Assembly: GCF_030316845.1 (NCBI RefSeq)
Contig: NZ_JASZYS010000010.1
Coordinates: 186,001-250,000 of the forward strand
DNA: 64,000 nt
Direction of reading: 5' to 3'
From: Variovorax davisae
GTDB lineage: Bacteria; Pseudomonadota; Gammaproteobacteria; Burkholderiales; Burkholderiaceae_C
The position numbers and the translations under genes were made by a program. Numbering within the stretch: the first letter of the stretch is position 1; every line of letters begins with the position of its first letter. Below, in pieces: positions 1 through 8,616 of this stretch. The notes beneath the pieces were generated by a model. It was not told the origin of the DNA, ran no database searches, and worked only from the letters and a program-made list of their open reading frames with translations.

Positions 1-1662
1 GATGCGCGGGATCTCGAAGCGGGTCTCGACATTGAGCATGTCGAGGTCGTAGGTCGTGACGCTGCGGCGCGCGCCCAGGGCATCGGGCGTGCCGAGCGCG
101 AGATCGGCGTTCTTGAGCTGGCGCTCGATCAGGTTCTCGACCGAGCCGCCCTCGGTCATCGCCAGCTCGGCGAAGCGCACCGCGGTGCGGATCTGCGCCG
201 GTGTCAGGCCCTTGCGCCCGGCCAGCTTGGCGGTGAAGGCCTCGGACACCGAGACGCCTTCGAGCGTCTTGCGCACCAGCTGCTCGCGCGCGCCGGGTGG
301 CGGCGACTTGAGCTCGAGGTGGTAGGCGAAGCGGCGCCGGAAGGCCGGGTCGATCTGCTCGATGCGGTTGGTGACCCACAAGGTCGGCACCGCGTTCGAT
401 TCGAGGATCTGGTTGACCCAGGCCTTGCCGCTGACGCTGCCGCTGGCCGGCGAGGGAATCTGTTCGGCGCGCGCCATCAGTTGGGCGGCCTCGGTGCTGA
501 TCGGCGGAAACACGTCCTCGACCTCGTCGAACAGCAGCGCCGACTGCTCGCTGCCCTTGAGGAACACCTGTGCGATCTGCAGCGAACGGTAGCGGTCGCG
601 GCCCGACAGCGAGTTCCCATCGCGGTCGGCATACTCGACCTCGAACAGCTCCAGCCCCGCGGCCTGCGCCACCACCTTGGCGAGTTCGGTCTTGCCGGTG
701 CCGGGCGGGCCGTAGAGCAGCACGTTGACGCCGGGCTCCTTGCGCGCGACCGCCGCCCGCAGCAGGGTGACCAGCATCCGGGCCTCGTCCTCGACGAAGG
801 AGAAGTCGTGCACCGAGAGGCTGCTCTTGGCGGACGGGCGGGTGAACACCGCCATCAGCTCGTTGCGGTCGCGGTACTCGCGCATCAGCACCGGCGGCAG
901 CTTCTCGCTGACCTTCATGAGGTCGGCCAGGTCGGTGATGTTGTGCTCGGAGATCAGGTTCTCGACCAGCCCGATGCGCTCCAGCCGCGAGCCCGCGCGC
1001 AGCGCCTCGCCGACTTCGCTGGCATTGACGCCGGCCACCTCGGCGATCGCGGCGTAGGCCTCCGGCGCGTTGTTGACCTTGAACTCGACCAGCAGCGAAC
1101 GCAGGTCGCGCTGGTAGCGCGCCAGGGTGCCGTAGAGCAGCAGCGCGCGCTCGGCCTTGTTGAGCTGCAGCAGGCCGGCCAGCGCATCGATGTTCTTCTC
1201 GACCAGGGTCGACTGCTTGCGCAGCGCATGGGTGAGCCAGTCGCGCGTGACCGACAGCACCGACAGCAGGTCCTTGGGCTGGTCCTTGGCGTATTCGTCG
1301 AGGTAGAAGAACAGCGTGCCTTCTTCGTAGGGCCCGCGCCAGACGCCGTGGCGGTCGAGCAGCGTGCGGCCGTCGAAATCCTCGACCCCTTTCCAGACCT
1401 CGTTGCCGACGCAACGCCGGCCGAGGAACTCGCGCAGCCGGTGCAGCACCGGCAGCGGCCAGACCAGATGGCGGCCGGTGAGCGACAGCAGGCCGTTGAG
1501 GTCGCGGCGCACGTTGAAGCGCGGGCCCTGCTTGGCCGCGAGCGTGAGCACGAAGTGCGAACACATGAGTTCGAGCACCGGCGCTTCCTTGAGTCCGGGC
1601 GACGGCAGTGCATGGCCGCGGGAAGCCGCAGCCACTGCATCGACACCGGAACGCTTGACCAT
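1..1662 (-). CDS. AAA+ family ATPase, C-terminus beyond the window
   Basis: The visible 554 codons encode an AAA+ ATPase with one nucleotide-binding module in the C-terminal half. A Walker A motif GPPGTGKTE lies near residues 317-325 and a Walker B motif LLFDEVEDVF near residue 376. An arginine-rich stretch (NRIEQIDPAFRRRF) follows, as expected for sensor and arginine-finger positions. The N-terminal 300 residues are helical-looking and match no family I can name. The start is ATG at 1662, preceded by a GGGGGAGG ribosome site. The gene runs off the left edge, so its full length and partner are unseen. It is divergent from the threonine ammonia-lyase gene. The substrate is unknown; a chaperone or remodelling role is only inferred from the fold. 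Confidence 0.85.
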   Translation of the reverse strand, partial: MVKRSGVDAVAAASRGHALPSPGLKEAPVLELMCSHFVLTLAAKQGPRFNVRRDLNGLLSLTGRHLVWPLPVLHRLREFLGRRCVGNEVWKGVEDFDGRTLLDRHGVWRGPYEEGTLFFYLDEYAKDQPKDLLSVLSVTRDWLTHALRKQSTLVEKNIDALAGLLQLNKAERALLLYGTLARYQRDLRSLLVEFKVNNAPEAYAAIAEVAGVNASEVGEALRAGSRLERIGLVENLISEHNITDLADLMKVSEKLPPVLMREYRDRNELMAVFTRPSAKSSLSVHDFSFVEDEARMLVTLLRAAVARKEPGVNVLLYGPPGTGKTELAKVVAQAAGLELFEVEYADRDGNSLSGRDRYRSLQIAQVFLKGSEQSALLFDEVEDVFPPISTEAAQLMARAEQIPSPASGSVSGKAWVNQILESNAVPTLWVTNRIEQIDPAFRRRFAYHLELKSPPPGAREQLVRKTLEGVSVSEAFTAKLAGRKGLTPAQIRTAVRFAELAMTEGGSVENLIERQLKNADLALGTPDALGARRSVTTYDLDMLNVETRFEIPRI

Positions 1663-1774
1663 CTGGCAACCTCCCCCGAGGGGATGTGTGAATCTGGAAG
1701 CGACCATAACGCAGAGTATTGGCTTCGGGAAGCCTGCGGACACGAAATACCAGGATGTTGCGATTCCGTCCACA

Positions 1775-2983
1775 ATGGCGCCGATGGTTGGAATCGAAGA
1801 CATCGAGCGCGCGGCCCTGCGTCTCCACGGGCAGTTGCTAGAAACCCCCTGCGTCGAATCGCGGACCCTGTCCGAGATCGTCGGCGCCCAGGTCTTCCTG
1901 AAGTTCGAGAACCTGCAGTTCACCGCCTCGTTCAAGGAGCGCGGCGCATGTAACAAGCTGGTCGACCTGGCCGAAGGCGGCACCCGTGGCGTGATCGCCA
2001 TGTCGGCCGGCAACCACGCGCAGGGCGTGGCCTACCACGCGCAGCGCCTGGGCCTGCGAGCCCTGATCGTCATGCCGCGCTTCACGCCGGGCGTGAAGAT
2101 CGAACGCACGCGCGGCTTCGGCGCCGAAGTGGTGCTGCACGGCGACACGCTGGACGCCGCCCGCGCGCACGCGCTGGCATTGGCCGAACGCGAGGGATTG
2201 GCCTTCGTCCACCCCTACGACGACGAGGCGATCATCGCCGGCCAGGGCACGGTGGCGCTCGAGATGCTCGACGCGGTCCCCGACCTGGACGTGCTGGTGG
2301 TGTCGGTCGGCGGCGGCGGCCTGGCCGCGGGCATGGCGCTGGCCGCCAAGGCGCGCAAGCCCGGCATCCGCATCGTGGGCGTCCAGACCTCGCGCTTTCC
2401 GGCCATGGTGAACGCGGTGCAGGGCACCCACCATCCCCAGGGGACCAGCACCATCGCCGAGGGCATCGCCGTCGGCACGCCCGGCGTGCTGACGCGCGAC
2501 ATCATCGCCCGGGAGGTCGACGAGCTGCTGCTGGTCGACGAGGGCGACATCGAGCAGGCGGTGCTGATGCTGCTGGAGATCGAGAAGACGCTGGTCGAGG
2601 GCGCGGGCGCCGCCGGCCTGGCCGCGCTGATCCGCCATCCCGACCGCTTCCGGGGCCAGCGCGTGGGCCTGGTGCTGTCGGGCGGCAACATCGACCCGCT
2701 GCTGCTGGCGGCGATCATCGAGCGCGGCATGGTGCGCGCCGGCCGGCTCGCCCGCGTGCGGGTCAGCGCCCGCGACGTGCCGGGCTCGCTGGCCCATATC
2801 ACGGCCACTGTCGCAGAAGCGGGCGCCAACATCGACGAAGTCCACCATCAGCGCGCCTTCACCATGCTGGCAGCGCAGAACGTCGACGTCGAGCTGGTGC
2901 TGCAGACCCGTGGGCGGGAGCATCTGGCGGCCGTGCTGGAGGCCCTGGCGGCGGCAGGCTTCGAAGCCGTCGAGCAGCGCTAA
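1775..2983 (+). CDS. ilvA: Threonine ammonia-lyase (single ACT-like domain type)
   Basis: This 402-residue PLP enzyme deaminates L-threonine to 2-oxobutanoate and ammonia, the first step towards isoleucine or a catabolic route. The PLP lysine is K54 in SFKERGA, and the phosphate-binding glycine loop SVGGGG sits at residues 177-182. From about residue 320 an ACT-like domain follows (VPGSLAHITATVAEAGANID). The length suits the roughly 400-residue class with one C-terminal regulatory domain, not the 500-residue IlvA with two. ATG 1775 was chosen; ATG 1784 is an in-frame alternative. Serine may also be a substrate. No partner gene adjoins it. Confidence 0.9.
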   Translation: MAPMVGIEDIERAALRLHGQLLETPCVESRTLSEIVGAQVFLKFENLQFTASFKERGACNKLVDLAEGGTRGVIAMSAGNHAQGVAYHAQRLGLRALIVMPRFTPGVKIERTRGFGAEVVLHGDTLDAARAHALALAEREGLAFVHPYDDEAIIAGQGTVALEMLDAVPDLDVLVVSVGGGGLAAGMALAAKARKPGIRIVGVQTSRFPAMVNAVQGTHHPQGTSTIAEGIAVGTPGVLTRDIIAREVDELLLVDEGDIEQAVLMLLEIEKTLVEGAGAAGLAALIRHPDRFRGQRVGLVLSGGNIDPLLLAAIIERGMVRAGRLARVRVSARDVPGSLAHITATVAEAGANIDEVHHQRAFTMLAAQNVDVELVLQTRGREHLAAVLEALAAAGFEAVEQR

Positions 2984-3090
2984 GAACGGGTCGGCCGGCT
3001 CTTCGGAATTTTCGGTTCGTTCGCCTGAAAGGGCTCCCTCGCGCTCGACCGGAAGGGTTGGCGCCGCTTCGCCATTAGCCTCGGGGCGAC

Positions 3091-4368
3091 ATGATCGAAC
3101 GCGGAATCCACGCCTTCCGAGGGCAAGGCGTCCTCCTGCTGCAAGGACCGGTAGGACCTTTTTTCAGCCGCCTGGCCCAGGACCTGAAACTGGCCGGCGC
3201 CCGCGTCTTCAAGGTCAACTTCAATGCCGGCGACCGCCTGTTCTACCGGCGCGGCGCCTTCTCGTTCAAGGGCGCGATGGCCGACTGGCCGGCCTGGCTG
3301 GAAGCCCTGCTCGACGAGTTGGACATCGACGTGATCCTGCTGTTCGGCGATTGCCGCCCGATCCACGTGGTGGCACACGAGATCGCCATGCGGCGCGGGC
3401 TGGAGGTCGGCGTGTTCGAAGAGGGCTACCTGCGCCCGCACTACATGACCTTCGAGCGCCACGGCGTGAACGGCCACTCGCAGGTGCCCCGCCAGCCGTC
3501 GTTCTACCTGGCGCAGCCCGAGGCCGCCCGCCCCCGCCGCAAGGCACTGGGCAACACCTATTGGCACATGGCGGGGTGGGCGTTCCTGTATTTTTCGATC
3601 GGCAGCCTGGGCAAGCCCTGGTTTCCCCGCTATGAGCACCATCGCACGCTCGCGCTGACCGAAGCCTGGCCCTGGGTCCGCTCGGGCTGGCGCAAGCTCA
3701 AGTACAGGGCGCTGCAGCACGGCATGCTGGAGCGCCTCTGCACTCGCTGGGACAAGCACTTCTTCCTGGTGCCGCTGCAGGTCTTCAACGACGCGCAGAT
3801 CTTCGTGCATTCGAGCTTCGACTCGGTGGAAGCTTTCGTCGAGGAGGTGCTCGTCTCGTTCGCCCGCCACGCCCCCGCCGACACCGCCCTGGTGATCAAG
3901 CACCACCCCATGAGCCGCGGCTACACCGACTACGCCGCCCTGGTACGGCGGCTCGCCCGGGCGCACGGGATCGCCCAGCGCTGCTTCTACATCCACGACC
4001 AGCATCTGCCGACGCTGCTCAGGCACGCCCGCGGCGTGGTGGTGGTCAACAGCACGACGGGGCTGCAAGCCCTGGAGCACCACGTTCCGGTCAAGGCCCT
4101 GGGCGAGGCGATCTACGACATGCCGGGCCTGTGCCACCAGGGCCCGCTCGACGCCTTCTGGCATGAAGCGCCCCACAGCGGGCCCGACCGGGTGCTGCTG
4201 CGGCGCTTCGTCAATTTCCTGATCGCCCGCAGCCAGCTCAACGGCAGCTTCTACAAGGCTTGGCCGAAGGCGGCAGCGAAATCCGAGAACCCGTGGTGCG
4301 CCACCGACTGGGGGGATTGGCTCGATCGCTCGCCCCCGGGGCCGGCAAAAGGTCTGGCAACCCCCTAG
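3091..4368 (+). CDS. Capsular polysaccharide biosynthesis protein, KpsS-like
   Basis: The 425-residue product resembles the KpsS/LipB-type capsule family, whose members add Kdo residues to a lipid acceptor at the cytoplasmic face for export of group 2 capsules. Supporting stretches are LLLQGPVGPFFSRLA at the N-terminus, VFEEGYLRPHYMT near residue 110 and VIKHHPMSRGYTDY near residue 270, followed by a helical segment with VVVNSTTGLQALEH. No signal peptide or membrane segment is evident. It stands alone: no kpsC, kpsM, kpsT or other capsule gene is near. The precise transferase activity is inferred from the family. ATG 3091 gives a family-typical N-terminus but has only a weak ribosome site. 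Confidence 0.8.
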   Translation: MIERGIHAFRGQGVLLLQGPVGPFFSRLAQDLKLAGARVFKVNFNAGDRLFYRRGAFSFKGAMADWPAWLEALLDELDIDVILLFGDCRPIHVVAHEIAMRRGLEVGVFEEGYLRPHYMTFERHGVNGHSQVPRQPSFYLAQPEAARPRRKALGNTYWHMAGWAFLYFSIGSLGKPWFPRYEHHRTLALTEAWPWVRSGWRKLKYRALQHGMLERLCTRWDKHFFLVPLQVFNDAQIFVHSSFDSVEAFVEEVLVSFARHAPADTALVIKHHPMSRGYTDYAALVRRLARAHGIAQRCFYIHDQHLPTLLRHARGVVVVNSTTGLQALEHHVPVKALGEAIYDMPGLCHQGPLDAFWHEAPHSGPDRVLLRRFVNFLIARSQLNGSFYKAWPKAAAKSENPWCATDWGDWLDRSPPGPAKGLATP

Positions 4369-4428
4369 ACCGAGGCCCGCGGCCCAGCCGGTAAAATGGC
4401 CCCAGTCTTGAGAACCCAAGGAAGCCAG

Positions 4429-4581
4429 ATGTCGAACCCCACCCCCATCGAACCCGGCCACGCCGCCGCCGTCGAACAAGACGCGGTCGAGTCGATCGTG
4501 CCCCTCATGCCCCTGGTGCTGCCGCTGGTGGGCGGGGTGCTGATGCTCCTCCTGGCCTCCATCGCCATCTACATGGCCTGA
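4429..4581 (+). CDS. Small single-pass membrane peptide
   Basis: This 50-residue product has an acidic N-terminal segment (residues 1-22) and one hydrophobic helix from about residue 26 to the end (LPLVGGVLMLLLASIAIYM). The start is ATG 4429, with AAGGAAG about 6 nt upstream, which makes translation credible. An in-frame upstream ATG at 4396 has no such site. I do not recognise a family. It sits alone between the KpsS-like gene and pckG, and a small hairpin lies just downstream. Confidence 0.6.
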   Translation: MSNPTPIEPGHAAAVEQDAVESIVPLMPLVLPLVGGVLMLLLASIAIYMA

Positions 4582-4599
4582 ACCCGGCGGCGCCACCGC

Positions 4600-4616
4600 G
4601 CGGCATTGCATGCCGC
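4600..4616 (+). repeat. Short hairpin downstream of the small membrane gene
   Basis: The arms GCGGCAT (4600-4606) and ATGCCGC (4610-4616) form a 7-bp stem with a 3-nt loop, 18 nt after the stop codon. No T-run follows, so it is at best a weak terminator or an mRNA end. The rest of the 4582-4794 gap holds nothing else I can name apart from the pckG ribosome site AGGAGA at 4783-4788. Confidence 0.35.
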
Positions 4617-4794
4617 CAGCGGGGTGCCCCCTGCCGCAGCCGGGCCGGCCGTCACTGCCACGACCCATCCCCCGGTCCGCACGGTCTTCCATCCAGCCCC
4701 TCCCTAGACGGAAGCGTTTTCTCCAACGGATCTCGATCGCCCCGTGGCCTCGCGTCCCGTTCGAAAAGACGATTTACAACTTAGGAGATAGACG

Positions 4795-6642
4795 ATGAAC
4801 GCACCGCTGAAGGGTCTTGCCATGCAGGCACCCTCCTACGTCAAGAACGCGAAACTGATCGCGTGGGTGGCCGAGATGGCTGCCCTGTGCAAGCCCGAGC
4901 GCATCCACTGGTGCGACGGCAGCCAGGAAGAATACGACCGCCTCTGCCAGCAGATGGTCGACGCCGGCACCTTCAAGAAGCTCGATCCGGCCAAGCGCCC
5001 CAATTCCTTCCTCGCCACCTCCGACCCGAGCGACGTCGCCCGCGTCGAAGACCGCACCTTCATCTGCTCGGCCCGCAAGGAAGACGCCGGCCCGACCAAC
5101 AACTGGATGGCGCCGGCCGAGATGCGCGCCACCCTGCAGCCCCTGTTCGACGGCTGCATGAAGGGCCGCACGATGTACGTGGTGCCGTTCAGCATGGGCC
5201 CGCTGGGCTCGCCCATTGCCCACATCGGCATCGAACTGTCCGACAGCCCCTATGTGGCGGTCAACATGAAGATCATGACGCGCATGGGCCGTGCCGTGTT
5301 CGACGTGCTGGGCGACGACGGCGAGTTCGTGCCCTGCGTCCACACGGTCGGCGCACCGCTGGAAGCCGGCCAGAAAGACGTGGCCTGGCCCTGCAACAAG
5401 ACCAAGTACATCGTCCACTACCCGGAGACGCGCGAGATCTGGAGCTACGGCTCGGGCTATGGCGGCAACGCCCTGCTCGGCAAGAAGTGCTTCGCGCTGC
5501 GCATCGCCTCGAACATGGGCCGCGACGAAGGCTGGCTGGCCGAGCACATGCTGATCCTCGGCGTGACCAATCCGCAGGGCCAGAAATACCACGTGGCGGC
5601 CGCCTTCCCGAGCGCCTGCGGCAAGACCAACTTCGCGATGCTGATCCCGCCGGCCGGCTTCGACGGCTGGAAGGTCACGACCATCGGCGACGACATCGCC
5701 TGGATCAAGCCCGGCGCCGACGGCAAGCTCCACGCGATCAATCCCGAAGCCGGCTACTTCGGCGTCGCGCCCGGCACCAACATGCAGACCAATCCGAACT
5801 GCATGGCCAGCCTCGACCGCGACGTGATCTTCACCAACGTCGCGCTGACCGACGACGGGGACGTCTGGTGGGAAGGCATGGGCGAAGCACCGGCCCACGC
5901 GATCGACTGGCAAGGCAAGGACTGGACGCCCGCGATCGCCAAGGAGACCGGCGCCAAGGCCGCCCATCCGAACGCCCGCTTCACGGTGGCCGCCATCAAC
6001 AACCCGGCGCTCGACGCCGCCTGGGACGATCCGAAGGGCGTCGCCATCGATGCCTTCATCTTCGGCGGCCGCCGCTCGACCACGGTGCCGCTGGTGACCG
6101 AGGCCCGCAACTGGGTGGAGGGCGTCTACATGGCCGCGACCATGGGCTCCGAGACCACCGCCGCGGCCGCCGGCCAGCAGGGCGTGGTGCGGCGCGATCC
6201 GTTCGCGATGCTGCCCTTCGCCGGCTACAACATGAGCGATTACTTCCAGCACTGGCTGGACCTCGGCAAGAAGCTCGAAGCCTCGGGCGCTAGGCTGCCG
6301 AAGATCTACACCACCAACTGGTTCCGCAAGGGCGAGGACGGCAAGTTCGTCTGGCCGGGCTACGGCGAGAACATGCGCGTGCTCAAGTGGATGATCGACC
6401 GCATCGAGCACAAGGCCGAAGGCAGCGAGCACGTGTTCGGCGTCAGCCCGCGCTACGAAGACCTGAACTGGACCGGGCTGGACTTCAGCGCCAAGCAGTT
6501 CGACACCGTCACCAGCATCGACAAGGCCGCCTGGCAGGCCGAGCTCGAGCTGCACGCGGAACTGTTCGAGGAGTTGTCGCACCATCTGCCGCAGGAGTTG
6601 CCGGCGACGAAGGCAGCGATCGAGAAGCGCCTGGCCGCCTGA
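4795..6642 (+). CDS. pckG: Phosphoenolpyruvate carboxykinase (GTP)
   Basis: The 615-residue enzyme converts oxaloacetate and GTP to PEP, CO2 and GDP, feeding gluconeogenesis from organic acids. It is the GTP-dependent class: the kinase-1a (P-loop) segment FPSACGKTNFAM includes the reactive cysteine C275, and the substrate region FSMGPLGSPIAHIGIELSD and metal-binding WIKPGADG are present. The length is standard for the GTP family, longer than the ATP-type PckA. ATG 4795 has AGGAGA 6 nt upstream. The gene is monocistronic and ends at a strong hairpin terminator. It suits an organism living on aromatic and organic acids. Confidence 0.97.
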   Translation: MNAPLKGLAMQAPSYVKNAKLIAWVAEMAALCKPERIHWCDGSQEEYDRLCQQMVDAGTFKKLDPAKRPNSFLATSDPSDVARVEDRTFICSARKEDAGPTNNWMAPAEMRATLQPLFDGCMKGRTMYVVPFSMGPLGSPIAHIGIELSDSPYVAVNMKIMTRMGRAVFDVLGDDGEFVPCVHTVGAPLEAGQKDVAWPCNKTKYIVHYPETREIWSYGSGYGGNALLGKKCFALRIASNMGRDEGWLAEHMLILGVTNPQGQKYHVAAAFPSACGKTNFAMLIPPAGFDGWKVTTIGDDIAWIKPGADGKLHAINPEAGYFGVAPGTNMQTNPNCMASLDRDVIFTNVALTDDGDVWWEGMGEAPAHAIDWQGKDWTPAIAKETGAKAAHPNARFTVAAINNPALDAAWDDPKGVAIDAFIFGGRRSTTVPLVTEARNWVEGVYMAATMGSETTAAAAGQQGVVRRDPFAMLPFAGYNMSDYFQHWLDLGKKLEASGARLPKIYTTNWFRKGEDGKFVWPGYGENMRVLKWMIDRIEHKAEGSEHVFGVSPRYEDLNWTGLDFSAKQFDTVTSIDKAAWQAELELHAELFEELSHHLPQELPATKAAIEKRLAA

Positions 6643-6660
6643 GCCCGGCGAGCGCCCACG

Positions 6661-6687
6661 AAAAAGCCGCCCGAGGGCGGCTTTTTT
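6661..6687 (+). terminator. Bidirectional Rho-independent terminator after pckG
   Basis: A GC stem GCCGCC (6666-6671) and GGCGGC (6676-6681) with loop CGAG is flanked by A5 on the left and T6 on the right (6682-6687). It can therefore end transcripts on both strands, pckG from the left and the convergent membrane-protein gene from the right. It is the clearest intrinsic terminator in the window. Confidence 0.92.
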
Positions 6688-6708
6688 GCGTCATGCCCGA
6701 GGGCAGGA

Positions 6709-7254
6709 TCAATAGTACTGGCCGAGGTTGACGCGGCGCATGGCTTCGTGGAGCGTCGGGGTGCGAACCTCGGCGGAGCGCTTCGCGATCCGGGCGAGCG
6801 ACTGGTCCTTGGCCGTGACCAGCGGCTCGGCGTCGGCCACTTGCTGGTGCGTGGCGATGACGTGCAGCTCGTTCAGGATGCGCGGGTCGTGCTTGGCGTA
6901 GGCCAGGAAGCGCTCGTCGGCGCGCGCTGCGGCGCGGCGCTGGGCCACGTTCCGGCCGGCGGCGATGGCGCGGACCGCCAGCGAACGTGCCGTGCCGGCG
7001 AAGAAGGCCAGTCCGATGAAGGCCACGGCCCACAGCACCAGCCAGGCCACCATCAGGCCGCCTTCCTGGGTGATCGACACCAGCCGGTCGGCGACCACCA
7101 GCAGCGAGGACACGATCGCGGCCAGCAGCAGGGCGGCCAGGCCACGCGCGCCGTCGAAGCCGCGGCGGGCTGCGCGCACCTGTTCGAACGCCGCCTCGGC
7201 GCGAACGATGCCGGGATGGGTGGCGGGCTGGTCAACGTGGATGAAGCTGGTCAT
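6709..7254 (-). CDS. Two-helix membrane protein of unknown function
   Basis: The 181-residue product has two hydrophobic segments at about residues 40-60 and 70-95 (LAALLLAAIVSSLLVVADRL; MVAWLVLWAVAFIGLAFFAG), then a basic and alanine-rich cytoplasmic-looking tail ending RRVNLGQYY. I chose ATG 7254 because AGGAGG lies 6 nt upstream, although the frame stays open further back. I do not recognise a family. It is divergent from a LysR gene, with an 18-bp inverted repeat between them, so regulation by that LysR protein is plausible but unproven. Confidence 0.7.
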   Translation of the reverse strand: MTSFIHVDQPATHPGIVRAEAAFEQVRAARRGFDGARGLAALLLAAIVSSLLVVADRLVSITQEGGLMVAWLVLWAVAFIGLAFFAGTARSLAVRAIAAGRNVAQRRAAARADERFLAYAKHDPRILNELHVIATHQQVADAEPLVTAKDQSLARIAKRSAEVRTPTLHEAMRRVNLGQYY

Positions 7255-7299
7255 GGTGTTCCTCCTGAAAGGACGAGTGGCCGAAGCCGATGCCCTGAT

Positions 7300-7317
7300 A
7301 TTAGGGGTTACCCTAAT
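7300..7317. promoter_or_regulatory. 18-bp inverted repeat between divergent genes
   Basis: Arms ATTAGGG (7300-7306) and CCCTAAT (7311-7317) are perfect inverted repeats around GTTA. The site lies 46 bp upstream of the membrane-protein start and 45 bp upstream of the LysR start, so it is placed to control both. It is a candidate operator for the adjacent LysR regulator; the spacing is close to, but not exactly, a T-N11-A box. Confidence 0.55.
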
Positions 7318-7361
7318 GTTTTGCCACTTTATCCTGCTGATGTTTATCATTCACGTTGCTT

Positions 7362-8318
7362 ATGGACGTAAACTTTCGCACGCTCGACCTCAACCTGCTT
7401 CGCGTCTTCGACGAAGTGATGGCGGAGCGCAATCTCACGCGCGCGGCCCGCAACCTGGCGATCACCCAGCCGGCGGTCAGCAATGCGCTGCGGCGCCTGC
7501 GCGAGGTGCTGGGCGATGAACTGGTCCGGCGCGCCGGCGCGGGGGTCGAGCCCACGCCGCGGGCGCTGGCGCTCTGGCCGACGGTGCGCGACGCGCTGCG
7601 GCAGCTCCAGCACACGCTGGCGCCGGGCGAATTTGATGCCGGCATCGCCGACACGACCTTCCTGCTGGCGATGGCCGACGCCACCGCCGCCGAGCTGATG
7701 CCCGGGCTGATCCGGATCGTCGAGGAGGAGGCGCGCGCCGTGTCGCTGCGCGTGCTGCCGCTGACCACCCGCGATCCGCGCCGGATGCTGGAGCAGGAGG
7801 AGGTCGATGTCGCGATCGGCTACTTTCCGGCCGTGATCGCCAGCCTGGCGGCGCGCGGGCAGTCCGGCGTCGGCGAGCCCTTCGAGACCCAGCGGCTGTA
7901 TGTCGGGCAGTACGTGTGCGTGATGCGCCGGGGCCATCCGCTGGCCGACGCCCCGCTGACGCTCGACAGCTTCTGCGCCGCGCGCCACCTGCTGGTCAGC
8001 TTCTCGGGGCGGCCCTACGGCTTCATCGACCAGACCCTGGGCGCGCTGGGGCGCGAACGGCGCATCGTGGTCACGGTGAACCAGTTCTTCACGGCCGGGC
8101 GCGTGGTGGCCAATTCGGACCTGCTGACGGTGATGCCGAGGCACTTCGCCCGGGTGACCGGGATCGACGACCACCTGGTGCTGCGCGAGCTGCCCTTCGA
8201 CCAGCCCCTGGTGCACGTGGATGCGCTCTGGCATCGGCGGGCGCAGCATGCGCATGCGCACGGCTGGCTGCGGCAGGCGCTGCTGCGATCCGCGCAGGCC
8301 GCGTTCGCGGGCGCTTAG
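7362..8318 (+). CDS. LysR-family transcriptional regulator
   Basis: This 318-residue protein has an N-terminal winged HTH (residues about 8-66: LNLLRVFDEVMAERNLTRAA...QPAVSNALRRLRE) and a C-terminal periplasmic-binding-like effector domain. The style (DLNLLRVFDEVMAERN, then AVSNALRRLRE) resembles the NodD/LinR-type branch. ATG 7362 is preferred to an in-frame TTG 6 nt earlier. It is divergent from a two-helix membrane-protein gene. The effector is unknown. Its stop codon overlaps the stop of a small convergent gene. Confidence 0.9.
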   Translation: MDVNFRTLDLNLLRVFDEVMAERNLTRAARNLAITQPAVSNALRRLREVLGDELVRRAGAGVEPTPRALALWPTVRDALRQLQHTLAPGEFDAGIADTTFLLAMADATAAELMPGLIRIVEEEARAVSLRVLPLTTRDPRRMLEQEEVDVAIGYFPAVIASLAARGQSGVGEPFETQRLYVGQYVCVMRRGHPLADAPLTLDSFCAARHLLVSFSGRPYGFIDQTLGALGRERRIVVTVNQFFTAGRVVANSDLLTVMPRHFARVTGIDDHLVLRELPFDQPLVHVDALWHRRAQHAHAHGWLRQALLRSAQAAFAGA

Positions 8319-8488
8319 CGGACGACGCTGAGCCAGGCGCTGGCGGCGGCGCGCAGTTCCTGCGCGTGATGGGCGTCGAGACCGGCGCGGCGGTCGGCGT
8401 TCTGCATCAGGATGGCGGCCGGGCTGGCATCGACAGCCTGCAGGGTCGGACGGAAAAAACGGGCCACGAGGGCAAGAAGGTGAAACAT
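8315..8488 (-). CDS. Small hypothetical protein (57 aa)
   Basis: A short reading frame starts at ATG 8488 with MFHLLALVARFFRPT and ends LRAAASAWLSVVR. Its TAA shares bases with the TAG of the convergent LysR gene, a tail-to-tail packing common in this window. An AT-richer region (8500-8616) upstream could hold its promoter and that of the rightward metallophosphoesterase gene. No ribosome site is convincing and I recognise no family, so this is a tentative gene. If it is not real, the gap 8319-8616 holds only promoter-like sequence. Confidence 0.42.
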   Translation of the reverse strand: MFHLLALVARFFRPTLQAVDASPAAILMQNADRRAGLDAHHAQELRAAASAWLSVVR

Positions 8489-8616
8489 GATGGTGCGCTG
8501 CCCCAATGGGCGGCGCCGAGTGACGATGAATCAAGAATAAGGGTTTTCCCCATGTATTCAAGTTGGGCGCCATGCACAAAACGCATAACCTCATCCGCTA
8601 GACTGCATCCGCACCC

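Noticed and set aside
319..1953. Rightward open frame of 544 codons over the first gene
   Set aside because: The minus strand here encodes an AAA+ ATPase with intact Walker motifs; the rightward frame is rich in His, Arg, Gln and Leu repeats typical of reversed GC-rich genes.
4610..4798. Open frame of 62 codons upstream of pckG
   Set aside because: It has no ribosome site, a proline/arginine-rich composition and overlaps the pckG leader and start, so it is unlikely to be a gene.
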